In this document: positions 31,562 through 42,306 of the stretch, piece by piece
How the letters are laid out: the number at the start of each line of letters is the position of its first letter
Numbering within the stretch: the stretch's first letter is position 1
Origin: Amanita rubescens
Lineage: Eukaryota > Basidiomycota > Agaricomycetes > Agaricales > Amanitaceae
Direction of reading: 5' to 3'
DNA length: 64,000 bases
NCBI GenBank assembly: GCA_015039365.1
Contig: WION01000163.1
Span: 1-64,000, forward strand
The notes under the pieces: model-generated
The model's input: only the letters and a program-made list of their open reading frames with translations
Databases searched by the model: none
Told to the model about the DNA's origin: nothing
Program-made: the position numbers and the translations under genes

Positions 31562-32660
31562 TTTCTTTCACAATCTGGTGAATCAGATTTGAGATAAAGT
31601 CGGAATCTGGAGTGGGGCCTAATAGGAGCTCACCGCTCTTGCGACGGTATAGGATCGTGGGCTCCAACTCCGGAACGTGGTTCAACTCAGGACAAGGGCG
31701 GGGTTATTGGGCGTACTCCGTTGCCTTCGGCAGCTCTAGATTTGCAATTAGTATGGTGGAATGGCGCCTCTGCATTCCATGCTGCAGGATAGAATGGTTG
31801 ACATACCAGGAAGCGTTCAGGTTTGCCACAAGATCGAGAATGCGGGTGGAATGGAGGGCACGATCGTCACGAGGTTGGTAATCAGTAACATCATGGAAAA
31901 CCTAATTCCTGACGTTAGTGTCATATGCCAGTAGCACTCGTCCGAAGCACAACACCAGTGTCCGCCCTCCACGGTGATTGCTAGTAAGGAGTATGGGATG
32001 CGACATGAGTCAGCCGGCCAGCGAGTCTTGTCTAGTGTCGACAGGTCCACTCCAACAAGGACGAGTATACGAGCGCACGATTAGATTTTTGCGCATTGAA
32101 TCTCCGGTGGTGAAATGAAGCGCAAATTGATATGTCGTGGTTTGGAGATGGCCTGGGACTCGGTCGACGGTGGGTGCTGCTTCACCGAGAGGTCATGATA
32201 TCCACAACTTGTCGTCCGTCTAGTTTCGCCTTCTTGATCCATTTGTGTTGCATCTCCATCGCGCCGCCCTGCGAAGTGTCATTTCGAAACGCAGTATTCC
32301 GAAACGTAGCTTAGGAAAGCCTTGGCTCGTTTGCAAAGACTATTTCGTAGCAGGGATGGTGCTTGCTGAGACTTAGAGTGGACGGGCTCCCGGGAGAGGC
32401 GGTGCATGGTTGGAGCACCCAGCTTTTTGGGCGGAAACTGGCAAGCCGCGCGCAATGATATAGATTCCACTGTTTGACGAACGATATCGTCGAAGAGAGC
32501 CTGTGGCCTTTCTATTGAACGACATTTTTTACATATGGCATTGACTATAGGAAGACAATGTGTGGTATTGTGGGAGGATTCAAGAAATATATGCATGAAT
32601 CGAACTATGCACTAGTAAAAGACTACACCGCGGAAAGACAACACTGACGCTGGGGAACTG
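31562..32660. other. no gene recognised
   Basis: Short frames on both strands (such as 31612-31881 plus and 32279-32596 minus) have no domain and no consistent splicing. The left edge is the Nudix promoter and the right edge the 3' flank of the next minus-strand gene. Confidence 0.3.
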
Positions 32661-33446
32661 TCACTTCTCCTGCGGAAATAAGATATTCCAGGCACTCTCG
32701 ATGTCTTGCTTAAAACCTGATTTTGCCTGTTGAATTGTAGCCTAGTTAATAATAACACCTTGGAGTTAGACATTACAATGAAAACAAATCGTTTTACACA
32801 CCTCAAGTAGTCCTTGACCATTAGGATTTTTTACGACGCCTTCCTCTTTGGCCGCTTGAAGCGCAGAAAGAACATCAATTTTTCCGAAATGAATGCCTTT
32901 TGGGCCATAAAGATAGGATCCTGATGCAAGGAGCTGAAGGCATGCTCCTAGAACGAGAACTTCGAACGTTTCTGGATCAGCATCACCGTGTTCCCTGTCG
33001 CTGTAGTAAAGCCCGCGGAGAACAGAACCGACTTGGGCTGGCGATTCACCTAGACGGTGCTTCCTAGATGCCGCAGATAGAAGGGAAGCGATGAGGTAAT
33101 CGTTCGACGGAGTGACAGATGTGTCGATGTCGTTTGCGAGATCCCCACTGAGGAAGTCAGCAAGCTCCCGCACAAAAATAGGCTCGATGTCGAGCTGTGC
33201 CGGCCTCCCGAGATTATCCGTGATGTCTATCTTCACTTTCGAGGTTTTGACCTCTACGAGAGCTTCGGCGAGTTTATCAACCTGGTTAGGTTGCGCGGCA
33301 ACAAGCTCCGTATAAAGTGAAATGAGATCGAGGATGGTTGTACGTTTTGGATACGCTTTAATGAGCTCGATGAGCATTGGGGCGGGCGTTGAATGGTTCA
33401 ATGCGTCTTGAAGAGCCTCCTCAACACTTTGGGACGGCGCAGCCAT
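32661..33446 (-). CDS. conserved-looking hypothetical protein
   Basis: Two exons (33446-32802 and 32741-32661) with a GTGTGT-AG intron in phase give 241 residues. An in-frame ATG at 33506 would add 20 residues. The protein is almost entirely helical and soluble, with SVEEALQDALNHSTPAPMLI near the start, an acidic stretch around FVRELADFLSGDLANDIDTS, and a C-terminus KQDIESAWNILFPQEK. I do not recognise the family. The balanced composition and clean splice argue for a real, constrained gene rather than a relic. Confidence 0.65.
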
Positions 33447-33549
33447 TGTGGAGCCTTGAGGGGAAGTGGGAAAAGACCAGACCCAGTGACCAGTGACTGA
33501 ACTCATGTGAGGGGGCAGGACGCGACCTCAGGCCCCGCCAAAGGACTTC

Positions 33550-33660
33550 AATATCGCCTTTCCACCATCCCATTCTTCCATGCCCGATAATGCCGACCAT
33601 GACTTGGGCGACCCGGACTCAAAAGAAGTACAAGCGCGCAACAACTGGTTTAGCAGAGCC
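33550..33660 (+). repeat. copy 1 of a dispersed repeat encoding KEVQARNNWFSRA
   Basis: From ATG 33580 the plus strand reads MPDNADHDLGDPDSKEVQAR and then NNWFSRA before a frame end. The same text, with mostly silent or conservative changes, recurs at 39136-39261. Confidence 0.6.
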
Positions 33661-33881
33661 ACCGCGACGCGAATCACCATTTCGGAGTCTTTCACTAGAT
33701 CAATGTATTCAATCATAAAGCGCTCAGGTTGAAAAGTCCAGGACAGCGGAATTATGGATGAGCTTTTGGCAATTGGAGCAGAGGATATTCTCATATTCAA
33801 CTTAGATAACTGTAGGCCCGATGCGCCGGGAATCACGATACGATCTCCCATGATGTCGTCGTCACGACGGCAGCCCCCCTC

Positions 33882-34330
33882 CCCTTACTGTGTGTGAATT
33901 GCAAAGGAGTGCACTCGGCGGTAAGCCGCAAGTGCCCTTTCTTCCTGGCTCGATTCGACGAGAAGAAGATGGCCAAGTTGCAGGAAGAACGACGTACACT
34001 CGTCACCTTGAAGTGTGCAGATAAGAAACAGAAGAAGAGGAACGAGTCTGCCGAAGTCTGGCATGGGATGGTCTTGGGTTAATCCCCTCCTATTTTACAT
34101 TATTCCTTAGCTTTCCGTCTGGGCATTTCCCCGTGCCCCTTGTGTATTTCCTATACCGGGGTCCCCCATTCGTGCGGACCTGGTCGTCAGACATAGAAGT
34201 CGTGTACAATGCCGACATGCTCCACAGGCCTCATTTTTCCCCTTTTTATGCGTACTCCCCTTTATGTGGCTGCTATGTAGCTCTTTGTATTGTACCTACC
34301 TGCATGGCTTAATATGATGCCCTTTAAAAA
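33882..34330 (+). mobile_element. LINE gag-like (ORF1) relic with A-rich tail
   Basis: The frame to the stop at 34082 carries a zinc-knuckle-like block CVNCKGVHSAVSRKCPFF (C-x2-C-x4-H-x5-C) and then LARFDEKKMAKLQEERR, typical of the C-terminus of fungal non-LTR retrotransposon ORF1 proteins. The downstream 250 bp look like a 3' UTR and end in an AAAAAATAAATAAATAG tail. No reverse transcriptase is present, so it is a truncated relic. Confidence 0.55.
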
Positions 34331-34451
34331 ATAAATAAATAGATAACTGTAGGTTTAAAGGGATCCATAGCCTATGGCAATCAAATAGATGGCTGGTGCA
34401 TAAAAGTGTTACTGTGTGATCATCTCCAAAAAAAAAATTGTTCAAAAAGTG

Positions 34452-34572
34452 TGATGAGAGTGGGATTCGAACCCACGCCCTTTCGGACCAGATTACCTGG
34501 ACATCTCAGCGCTATTACGCCTCGATATCCCGGTGTCTTGGTCTGGTGCCTTAACCACTCGGCCATCTCATC
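34452..34572 (-). tRNA. tRNA-Leu(AAG) with an intron
   Basis: The acceptor stem GATGAGA/TCTCATC pairs perfectly, box A is TGGCCGAGTGG, box B is GGTTCGAATCC, and the T stem GTGGG/CCCAC is intact. The anticodon stem CCAGA/TCTGG brackets CC-AAG-A followed by an intron of about 42 bases, and the variable arm is leucine-like (TCCGAAAGGGC). The base before the anticodon (position 33) reads C where U is nearly universal. T-runs downstream at 34432-34447 on the minus strand can end Pol III transcription. The 5' end is 8 bp from the stop of the neighbouring dead SRPK-like gene. Confidence 0.85.
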
Positions 34573-34579
34573 GATATTC

Positions 34580-35935
34580 TCATTTTGTCATATCGTGGTA
34601 CGAGACCAATACCCAAAGTGCATTTCTTAATGTTGCCGTTGCTCGGTCCTTCGGATTTAACCCGAGACACCTCTGGATAATCTTTGCTGTTGTAAGGACA
34701 TCTGCCTCCTGCAGCACTTTGTAGTTCCTAAGAGACCTGGAGAAAGGGTTATTTAATACGGGCGGATGTGCCTTCAGGTCACCTGGGTTTGTTGCGTAAG
34801 TATGCAACGACTGTAACCAAACAGAAAGACAAACAGAATGGGTTAATGTCGTTCGGTTTAACAGTGAGGTCGAAGTATTGAGCCCCAAGCTTGCTTGAGT
34901 TTACTTGCTCGCATGTGAAGCAGAGCATTTGCCACAGATGCCCCGTCGGTTCGTCGAGCATGTACTATTCCGGATAAGATTTATATTCGAACAAAGAGCC
35001 ACCAACGATAAGCTCGAATATCTGAAGATTGATACAGTCAGCGGGTAAAAGTACAATACCGGGATACGGCTACGCACCAGGCATCCAAATGCCCAGATAT
35101 CAACCTTATTGTCCCATGGGCCCTGAAGAATGATTTCCGGGGCGCGAAGGGAGTTAGCAGTGATCTCATTGATAGTGTGTAAGGCTTAAGGTTGCGCTAC
35201 AGGATGGTAGGCATCAATACTGCCTCACAGTCGGAAAATCAGGCTATTGATCACCGCTGCCGAAATCTGAAACTATGTAGGTACGGGTCATAGCCCCAGA
35301 GAGCGAAGGAAGAGGGAGTGGTTGAGAGACGGCTGCTTGAACAACACATTCCCAGCTCTCTTCAGGAGGGTGGCGCCGAGCCGGGTTCGTCTTGATGAAC
35401 ATTGCGATATCGTCCTGTGTGATCGAGCCAGTGCCAAACATGATATTGTCATGCTTGAGATCCGTGTGCACGGTCTGACAGTGGAACATATGCGCGAGAC
35501 CCCGCAAGGTATGCAAGAGGATACGCTTAACCAGTGGTCAAGGTAAACCTTTTTTACCAGCGACCTCAACCTGGAGAGATTTAACGTCTCCGCCCATAAC
35601 ATTTGTAACAAGTCCGTCCCGATCCTTTCCAGGATGTATGAAGTTAGCAAGAAGTCGAGGGCAGTGGGTTGGCTCGATGCCAGAGGGTGGTGGCATGGAA
35701 GCCACGCGCTCCAGGGCCTCGAGCTCCCACATTATACCTCTTGTAACCAGATCGGTCGAGCATCCTTTCAGAGCTTTGATTGCGACGTATCTCTCTTCCC
35801 TGCGGAGGTCATGATGAGTATAAAATGTGTACGACTCTCATGTAAAACGTACTTCACATCAAACGCCATCCATACGCTGAAGTTCATGCCCTACCCGAGC
35901 TTCCGAACGACCTTGTAGCGCTTATCTGGGCGGCG
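34580..35935 (-). pseudogene. SRPK-like kinase, nonsense-mutated
   Basis: Exons read leftwards: RRPDKRYKVVRKLG, then a TAG where Trp or Tyr is expected, then GMNFSVWMAFDVK; RYVAIKALKGCSTDL; ALERVASMPPPSGIEPTHCP; the catalytic loop TVHTDLKHDNIMFG; IVSDFGSG; ITANSLRAPEIILQGPWDNK; FELIVGGSLFEYKSYPE; a second TAG before YMLDEPTGHLWQML; and the end RCLGLNPKDRATATLRNALW. The order is that of a complete SRPK-like kinase of another subfamily than 22927-24418. Two in-frame TAG codons make it a pseudogene. Both are single-base changes from sense codons, so the loss looks recent. Confidence 0.75.
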
Positions 35936-36224
35936 AGATGTGATGTGTGCGTGTTTGGTCGACGACAACGGTTACCTTTCAAGGGAAGTGTCGGGAAAAC
36001 TGTCGGTAAGTTTCGGATCACCGCGCGTTTCCTTTTCTGTCACGATCGTGCCATACTCAACGCACCCCCATGGTAAATTCATGTAGCAAGAGGAAGCGAT
36101 AAGTGGTCCCGTCTATTGCAAGCACCTTAGAGGATCAACGCTCAGCACTATCACGGACCACCCTGCAAGTCGACACCAAGCACCTCACAAGCTCAAGACC
36201 CTCAGAGTCAGAGCAATCTCCCCA

Positions 36225-36290
36225 CTGACACGGGAGAGTTTGGATCCTATGCTTCGACGGGACAGGAAATAAATTCGGAGAGGTTGACCT
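36225..36290 (+). pseudogene. DUF2235 N-terminal scrap
   Basis: One frame reads GRVWILCFDGTGNKFGEVD, matching the strongly conserved start of DUF2235 alpha/beta-hydrolase-like proteins (LCFDGTGN). It runs directly into the Sey1-like exon with no intervening gene. Only this motif is left. Confidence 0.55.
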
Positions 36291-37090
36291 AGATGCCTTT
36301 CTCAACCCGGTTTTCGACACAAACTTCCAGGTTACGGATGACGAAGCGGTCTAGCAGGTATAAGCACATGCATATACGAGGCGAGTATATTCCTGAAAGT
36401 TGCCCTTCTGCAGGTGTTTGGTTGTGTGGAGCAAAGAATGTCAACGCGATCATCGTGAACGTCGAGGATAGGCCCAGCGAGATGAGGGTAAGCACCAGTG
36501 CTCATTTGGAATGTAGGGACTTACCATTGAACGTAGTACTCAATGGTCCGCAAAAGCGCCTTGCTTTCCACCACCCCCTCCGACGTCCGCACCTTCCATA
36601 TTACAAACATCAGCGAGCTCGCGGTGTGCTCCATTAAACCCATCTTTGATGTGGCCATTTTCGAAGATGACCCCAGGGGTGTACGTTATCAGTCCTTTAT
36701 GTTCGAAACCAGACTCACGCAAGTTGGATGCCAGCTTCGATCAGACGCTTCTAATCTTCGTGGTTAATTCTGGCGTACCCTGGTCCAATCCACGCTTATC
36801 GAACGCATGTGGTTACAACAGACCAAATCATATCAAATAGCAGATCGCCGATTATATAATTTCTTTGACGTCTCGAAGCCAAAGGCACGATTCCTTGACA
36901 AAGATCGCGTAGATTACGCTTTCCAGCCCAGGTATCAAAAGAAAATCACTATCGATTGTGCATGGAGCGTCTATGGGTGAGGTGATATCATACTATTTGT
37001 AACCTTGTTCACTTATACGTGGTATAGCCTACAGCTGGACAACGAACGCGTCGATCTTTCGCTGCTCAGTGGTCTGATTGAGAGTTTTCG
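36291..37090 (+). pseudogene. second Sey1/RHD3-like domain, decayed
   Basis: The stretch is homologous to 16690-17590: DAFLNPVFDTNFQVTDDEAV, then a TAG where the other copy has CAG, GVWLCGAKNVNAIIVNVED, FKHIFDVAIFED, a DKDRVDYAFQPRYQKK block and ESFRREVPPIV. It has a nonsense codon, a lost block between IER and SYQIADRRLYN, and frame shifts. The P-loop exon is missing. It sits upstream of kinase fragment F exactly as the first copy sits upstream of kinase D. Confidence 0.8.
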
Positions 37091-37374
37091 CCGTGAAGTG
37101 CCCCCAATAGTTCGTGAACGAAAACTAGCGTCCTCGCAAATCGACTAATACATGCTCTTTTGAAGGATCGTCGCGGAATAAACGTGCTCCAATTGACCCT
37201 GGTCGTGTATCTCAAGGAGCACGTCATGACACTATATTCCCCGATTAGCTAAACGAATCAGACCCAAGGACGATATAGCAAATAAAGTTGACCAGAGCAT
37301 ACAAACGGGAGATGTCCATACTTAGGTAAACCAAGTACTAACGATGACGAATATAAGCTTAATCTTACTTTTGA

Positions 37375-38010
37375 AGGAGGTCCAAGCGCTACTAGACCCT
37401 CAATTCAGGTCCAACACTTCTCCACTTTCATCACTTCTCGAGAGAAAAAGGTATATAAGCAAGCTGAATAACATATACTTCTTGCTAAACTTGATAAGCC
37501 AAGATCACCTATCGACTGTGTCGTCAATGTAGCGACAATCGACCTTGCACGCTCACGCTTGACAACGAAGACCTATCTCGACGCTGCATTGCAACTCAAT
37601 GATGAATCCAGCACTGAGCTTTTGCTTGATTCTATGTTTGCAGTGACCATTTGTCATATTCCGAAGTACCGGATGCGAACCGCCGAGCGACGCGGTTGAT
37701 GCTGAAAATGATAACAAAGTCTGTCGCACCAATCTCTTTGTTCGTCAAAGGGATTAACGCCAGGCTTGGTTATGGCTACATCGGTCCCGGAGGATTTGTT
37801 CCGTTTTCAAGGGAGAGCTCAAGGATGCTGCCGTCGCGCTGAAACTGTTATACAAAACTCGTCATTGCGATGCACGTCGTTCGCTTATCTTTAACAAATG
37901 CTTTGATAGGATTTCTGTCGAGAAGCGTTGATGTGGCGATCTCTAAATGACGAGCGCGTCCTGCCGATCTTTGAAGATGAATCAGCTTCCCGTATGTTCC
38001 TTGTGTCGTA
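37375..38010 (+). pseudogene. TKL-type kinase fragment, copy F
   Basis: Homologous to copy D from EVQALLDPQ through the leader (EVPDANRRATRLMLKM) to the glycine loop, here frame-shifted (GPGGFVPFS). It continues to the N-lobe exon ending EDESASRMFLVS, after which homology stops. Several small deletions occur in the leader. The donor at the GC-AG intron position reads GCACGT, a decayed form of GCAAGT. Confidence 0.85.
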
Positions 38011-39135
38011 CCAACGAAGGCACCGGTTAATCCTCCGTTTTACTTCAGCGTCGGAAAATGATAGAGGCGTAAAAAATATCATTCTTGTTCTAGATGTTCC
38101 AGAGAGATCATAAATGACCAAGATGTAGGTTCCGAACACGAGTTCTTTGGTGATTGGCGCCTGTGCTCAACAAAGAGACGGGTCAGTTGGCTACGAAAAG
38201 GAAAGTTGGCTACGAGAAGGAAAGAGGCCGCAGGATCGACTTGTTATGATGTAGTTACAAATTCCCTGCCGCATGAAGAACTTGCAGTGGACGTCAATAT
38301 CGTACATGGCATATAGCGGACCAGTGAAGAGTGGGGGTGTTATCGGATGTGATCTAAGGCACAACCGTGTTGGGTGCATTGCGAGCCCGAGGCGTGGCAT
38401 GGTTGCGTCCATTTCGTCTAAGAAATTCTGCTATGACGTGAATAAGAACATGTGGCACAGTAGTAGCATTGCAAGCAGGCTTACCCCTTTCCCATGGGTT
38501 CTCCAGTGAACCGAAATCACTGTTAGAATATACAACGTCGTAGAAACTGTACACGCGACGACCATAGCGCATATCACGCCATCGTCGTCTCTCCGACGTT
38601 CGTGGTTTTCCTTTTGCTGATACCGACCCTTCGTAACAAGCCGTTTAGTGGAGAATGCCAGACGTGTCTTATTTGCGTGCCAACGCACGTGGAGGCAAAG
38701 AAAAGGGCGAGGAAGTACGTTTGCGTTGTGGTCAGAACCGCCAGAGACGTCGACGCGAGGGGCGTTGTCACGGTGGTCGTCAAGAGGCTCCGCGGCAAAT
38801 ATGCGAGTCGTCAACCACTGACACAACTCTATCATTCAATCGAGGATGATACACACAACCATATCGATCGCCTTCAATGAGTCAACAATACTGACTAGGC
38901 TTCTCCCGTCTGGTACACATCCAGATCCAAAGTTTCGAGTTTTGGCACGTTCAACGAGAAGATCGCGGCAGGCATGATTCCCTTTACACTTCAGGCGAAG
39001 AGCGATGGTTAGGGTATGAACTATGGCACGCAGCTAGTCATTTGAGGAATAATGCCACACCCAGGTTAGGAATGGATTCCCACTGCCATGACAAGTCGAC
39101 GGGCGCTCGCGCTAAACTTTGGACTCCATCCTCTT
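38011..39135. other. no gene recognised
   Basis: Overlapping frames on both strands at 38431-38880 are long for chance but show no domain. The minus frame has one hydrophobic stretch (VICAMVVACTVSTTLYILTV) that could be a membrane segment of a relic. Nothing firm can be said. Confidence 0.25.
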
Positions 39136-39456
39136 ACCGCCATCCCAGTCTCCACCTCAGTCCCCATGCCCGATAATACCGACCATGATTCGGGGGAGCA
39201 GCTGGTGGCAGGCCCAGGCTCAAAAGAAGTACAAGCGCGCAACAATTGGTTTAGCAGAGCCGCCAGTTTCATCCTCAGCAGGTGTAACATGAATGACATA
39301 GGCCGCGATGCCAAGTTTGAAAATTACCGTTTCAGAGCTTTTTACCAACCGATCAATGTGTTTAACATGGGAGCACCAAGCACATCACAAACGCATGCAG
39401 AGCGGGCGCCAGATGCAAACGGTCTGTCCCACCAATTGCCAGCAACGATCTACTGA
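39136..39456 (+). CDS. hypothetical frame containing repeat copy 2
   Basis: From ATG 39166 the frame reads MPDNTDHDSGEQLV, then GSKEVQARNNWFSRAASFI, and continues to a stop at 39456. The first third is shared with 33580-33660. Differences there are often silent (GAC/GAT, AAC/AAT), suggesting that both copies once coded on this strand. The function is unknown, and it may belong to a mobile element. Confidence 0.3.
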   Translation, partial: TAIPVSTSVPMPDNTDHDSGEQLVAGPGSKEVQARNNWFSRAASFILSRCNMNDIGRDAKFENYRFRAFYQPINVFNMGAPSTSQTHAERAPDANGLSHQLPATIY

Positions 39457-39851
39457 TCTAGCAGCGTGATATACTCCTACAGTAATATCAGGATCTGCCA
39501 ACCGCCCCCAAGTGCTGCCCGAGTCTCAGAATATTATGTTCGAAGATGGAAATGCATCCTCAAACGTAGCTATCCAGGGGCCGTCAGGTTTCTCCCTTGA
39601 CTTTTCCTAACCGTCTATCTAAAAGTTATGGATCAGGGTCACTGCAGTCAGGCGACTCGGACGTCCCTTCTTTATTGCCTCCCGCCGATGTTGACGTGCG
39701 TCGCGTCCCTTTACTAATCTTCGTATTTGCGATTACATTCACCTACTAGCCCGTTAAAGTATTCGAGCCAACAGTTTACGCAGACCCAGATGTTCCTCCA
39801 AGTTTCTCTGTGAGTGAACAAGTGATTTTATAGTTTCATGCAGCTCCTGAC
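39457..39851. other. no gene seen
   Basis: A short intergenic stretch that should contain the promoter of the Zn2Cys6 gene. No motif stands out. Confidence 0.3.
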
Positions 39852-42140
39852 ATGTTGAAGTCAGTTCAAATTTATTCTCGAGAAATGTTGGTCCTGGGAT
39901 TGGGTTATCCTCTGTACATGCCCTCACCATCGGAAACTCTTCCAATGGCATATCGAAAAAAAGGAATAAGGGTCGGAGACGTTGGCGTAATAAGCAAGAA
40001 TGGCGCCTTCGATTTTTTGTTCAACGCTTGCCGACAACGTGAGGAACCAGATGGGGCGATTAATCCAGTTGCTCTTCCAGAGGACTTCGAGTTGCTCGAT
40101 GCCGATATCAACGTTCATAACAAGTATAATCTTCCTACACATCTACTTAGTAGTCATGTCAATGCGCTCAGTAGTCTTGATTCGTGAGTGAAAGTTCGTG
40201 CTGTAAGGACAATTTGAACTCAAGATTCATAGGTCTTGTGCTTTCGCTTTTAAATGTTCGGAGGCAGGAGGAGCAGTTCTCGCGCTACCAAGAGGTGCCA
40301 CTGTCTATGAAGCAACAAACAAGCGTCATTTCCAGCAACATGCTGCTCGCCATGCCGTTAGTTGGTATAAGTATCTGTTGAATACGGGAAGGGATGTCAC
40401 AAATGGATCCCTCTATTTTGTCACAGACTGTATCAAGTCTGCGAACTGGGGCATTGCAACCTTCTATGCAAGTCAGGCAGACAATGATTACTTGCATCTG
40501 ATTTTTGATGAAAGGTCGTGTCGGTGGAAATTTCTGGGCAAGGTAGAAGCCAGGGACGGACCGGGATCAATGGATATAGTCGCCTCCGATGGTGGAGAGC
40601 CTAATCAATGTGTATTCCTGTGTGGGTATAAAATCATGCTCCAGCCGCGTATTTGGGACGAGCTATGGAACGCTGTGCTTGTGGGGTCTCAAGGTGGAGA
40701 ATCTTGGCCTTATCCCGGAGATTCTCAAAGCCACTTACACGGGACGTCGGGTGGTCGAACCGATTCCTATCAAGGATCGAGCGCCGACGGCAATACTACG
40801 CATATGGATCCCGGCAGTTGCATTCCGAGAGATCAGGCAAGTACTATGGACACGCCGGAGTCTTGGCTTGGACAAGTCATGCTGGAAGAATTTTGTAGCA
40901 CAGCAGCTCCTGTGGGCAGTTTAGTTTCCCTCAAGGCCCTTTACGTGTTAATTTTGTTTTCAGGTGCATCCTTCTGACCTGATCAATGTCATGCTTCTGC
41001 ATTTGGTGAGATTTCACTCCGACTCATATTATGTGGCTTCAAGCCTAACCGAACGGGAACCAGTTACCAGAGGTCACTGTTTCCCTTGTGCATGACAGTG
41101 AATGGTGCGATCACTTGCCGGATGTAAGCCCCTGTCCTCTACGTAGCTAACAGGATGCTAAGTTCACTGGAGGACTTTATGGCCGATCCAACTAATCCTA
41201 ACGTTGATGGCCTACTTGAGAACGTAAAGCGTTCTTACAAAGTGGTGGTTGATCAATATGGTAATGGATTTATCATGTTGATTGTTGGAGTACTTACCTC
41301 TTGCAATAGATTGCGCCGTTCATGTTAGCAGTTCAGAAACGAATTCAGAAGTGCAGGAAAGTTGCAAAGTACCATCTGAGGTCACCCAACCTGCCATCAC
41401 ACGTTCCGGTGGATCCACCTCGCGGGGATCGCCTATGCGACGGCGCAATCGAGTCGTGGCCTGTCTAAGCTGTCGCAAACGAAAAACCCGGGTGCGCGGA
41501 GCTTCTCTTGCTGTATGTTATAACTAAAATATTCCAATGATAGTGTAACGCTGGGGAAGGAGTCGACACGTGCGACAAATGTCGTACTTTGAGAAGGCCG
41601 TGCATCACCCTTCCCGTGATATGCGAGGACGTCATCCGGTTACACGATTACGAACCCGAGAACATGCCTCTTGATGAACTCAGGAGTCTAATTCGGCGGT
41701 TTGTACAGCAAGGTTACTTGAGCAATGCGGACATTCCGCTCAACCTTCTCAACATCGTTGGAACAACGTCATCAGTCCCTCCTCGCCCGTCCAGAGCACA
41801 CACAGTGCCACACTACAATATCATAGTGCCACAATGCAATATCATAGTGCCACAATGCAATATCATAGTGCCACAATGCAATATCATAGTGCCAGACTAC
41901 AATATCATAGTGCCAGACCACAATATCATAGTACCAGACATTACATTCAACATGGCCCCAAATGTTGCATTCGACAATCTCGACACCATTGGAAGCCCTT
42001 ATGCCCAAAGTGCGCAAGGCTTCACCGACTCCAGCAGCAATTACTCTTTTCCTGACCGTCCCGCGCATCATGGGAATAAGCATGAGGAAAGTGCGGGAAC
42101 GGACGTGGCAGAGAAGCAGGACCAACAACTCGCACCGTAA
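39852..42140 (+). CDS. uncharacterised domain fused to C-terminal Zn2Cys6 cluster
   Basis: Exons include 39852-40183, 40233 onward, 40964-41005, 41064-41123, about 41155-41257 and blocks to 42140. The N-terminal half has GLGYPLYMPSPSETLPMAYR, IRVGDVGVISKNGAFDFLFN, GAVLALPRGATVYEATNK and TGRDVTNGSLYFVTDCIKSA. I know this arrangement from unannotated agaricomycete proteins. Then come VTVSLVHDSEWCDHLPD and MLSSLEDFMADPTNPN. The C-terminus carries a perfect Zn2Cys6 motif split by an intron: C-x2-C-x6-C-x8-C-x2-C-x6-C (CLSCRKRKTR, CNAGEG...TCDKCRTLRRPC). A DNA-binding role is likely; targets are unknown. The join at 41154 is one base out of frame, so a small lesion or unusual splice is possible there. 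A 21-bp repeat follows the zinc cluster. Confidence 0.7.
41816..41941 (+). repeat. 21-bp tandem repeat, 6 units, in frame
   Basis: The unit CAATATCATAGTGCCACAAT plus G recurs at 41816, 41837, 41858, 41879, 41900 and 41921, encoding NIIVPQC-like heptads (variants Y, D, H). It lies just after the Zn2Cys6 cluster, inside the coding frame. Confidence 0.85.
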
Positions 42141-42306
42141 ATTCACGATGACGAGTACTTGTGACAATAAAATTTGTATAGCTTTGTTTACTAGCTCTAT
42201 TTTTTTGCCCAGCCTCCTACCATAAATATATCAGTGGATCTGCAGCTTACAAGAAAAAAAGTCTATGATTAGGATATCAACAGTCCATGTTATACGTCCC
42301 ATATTA

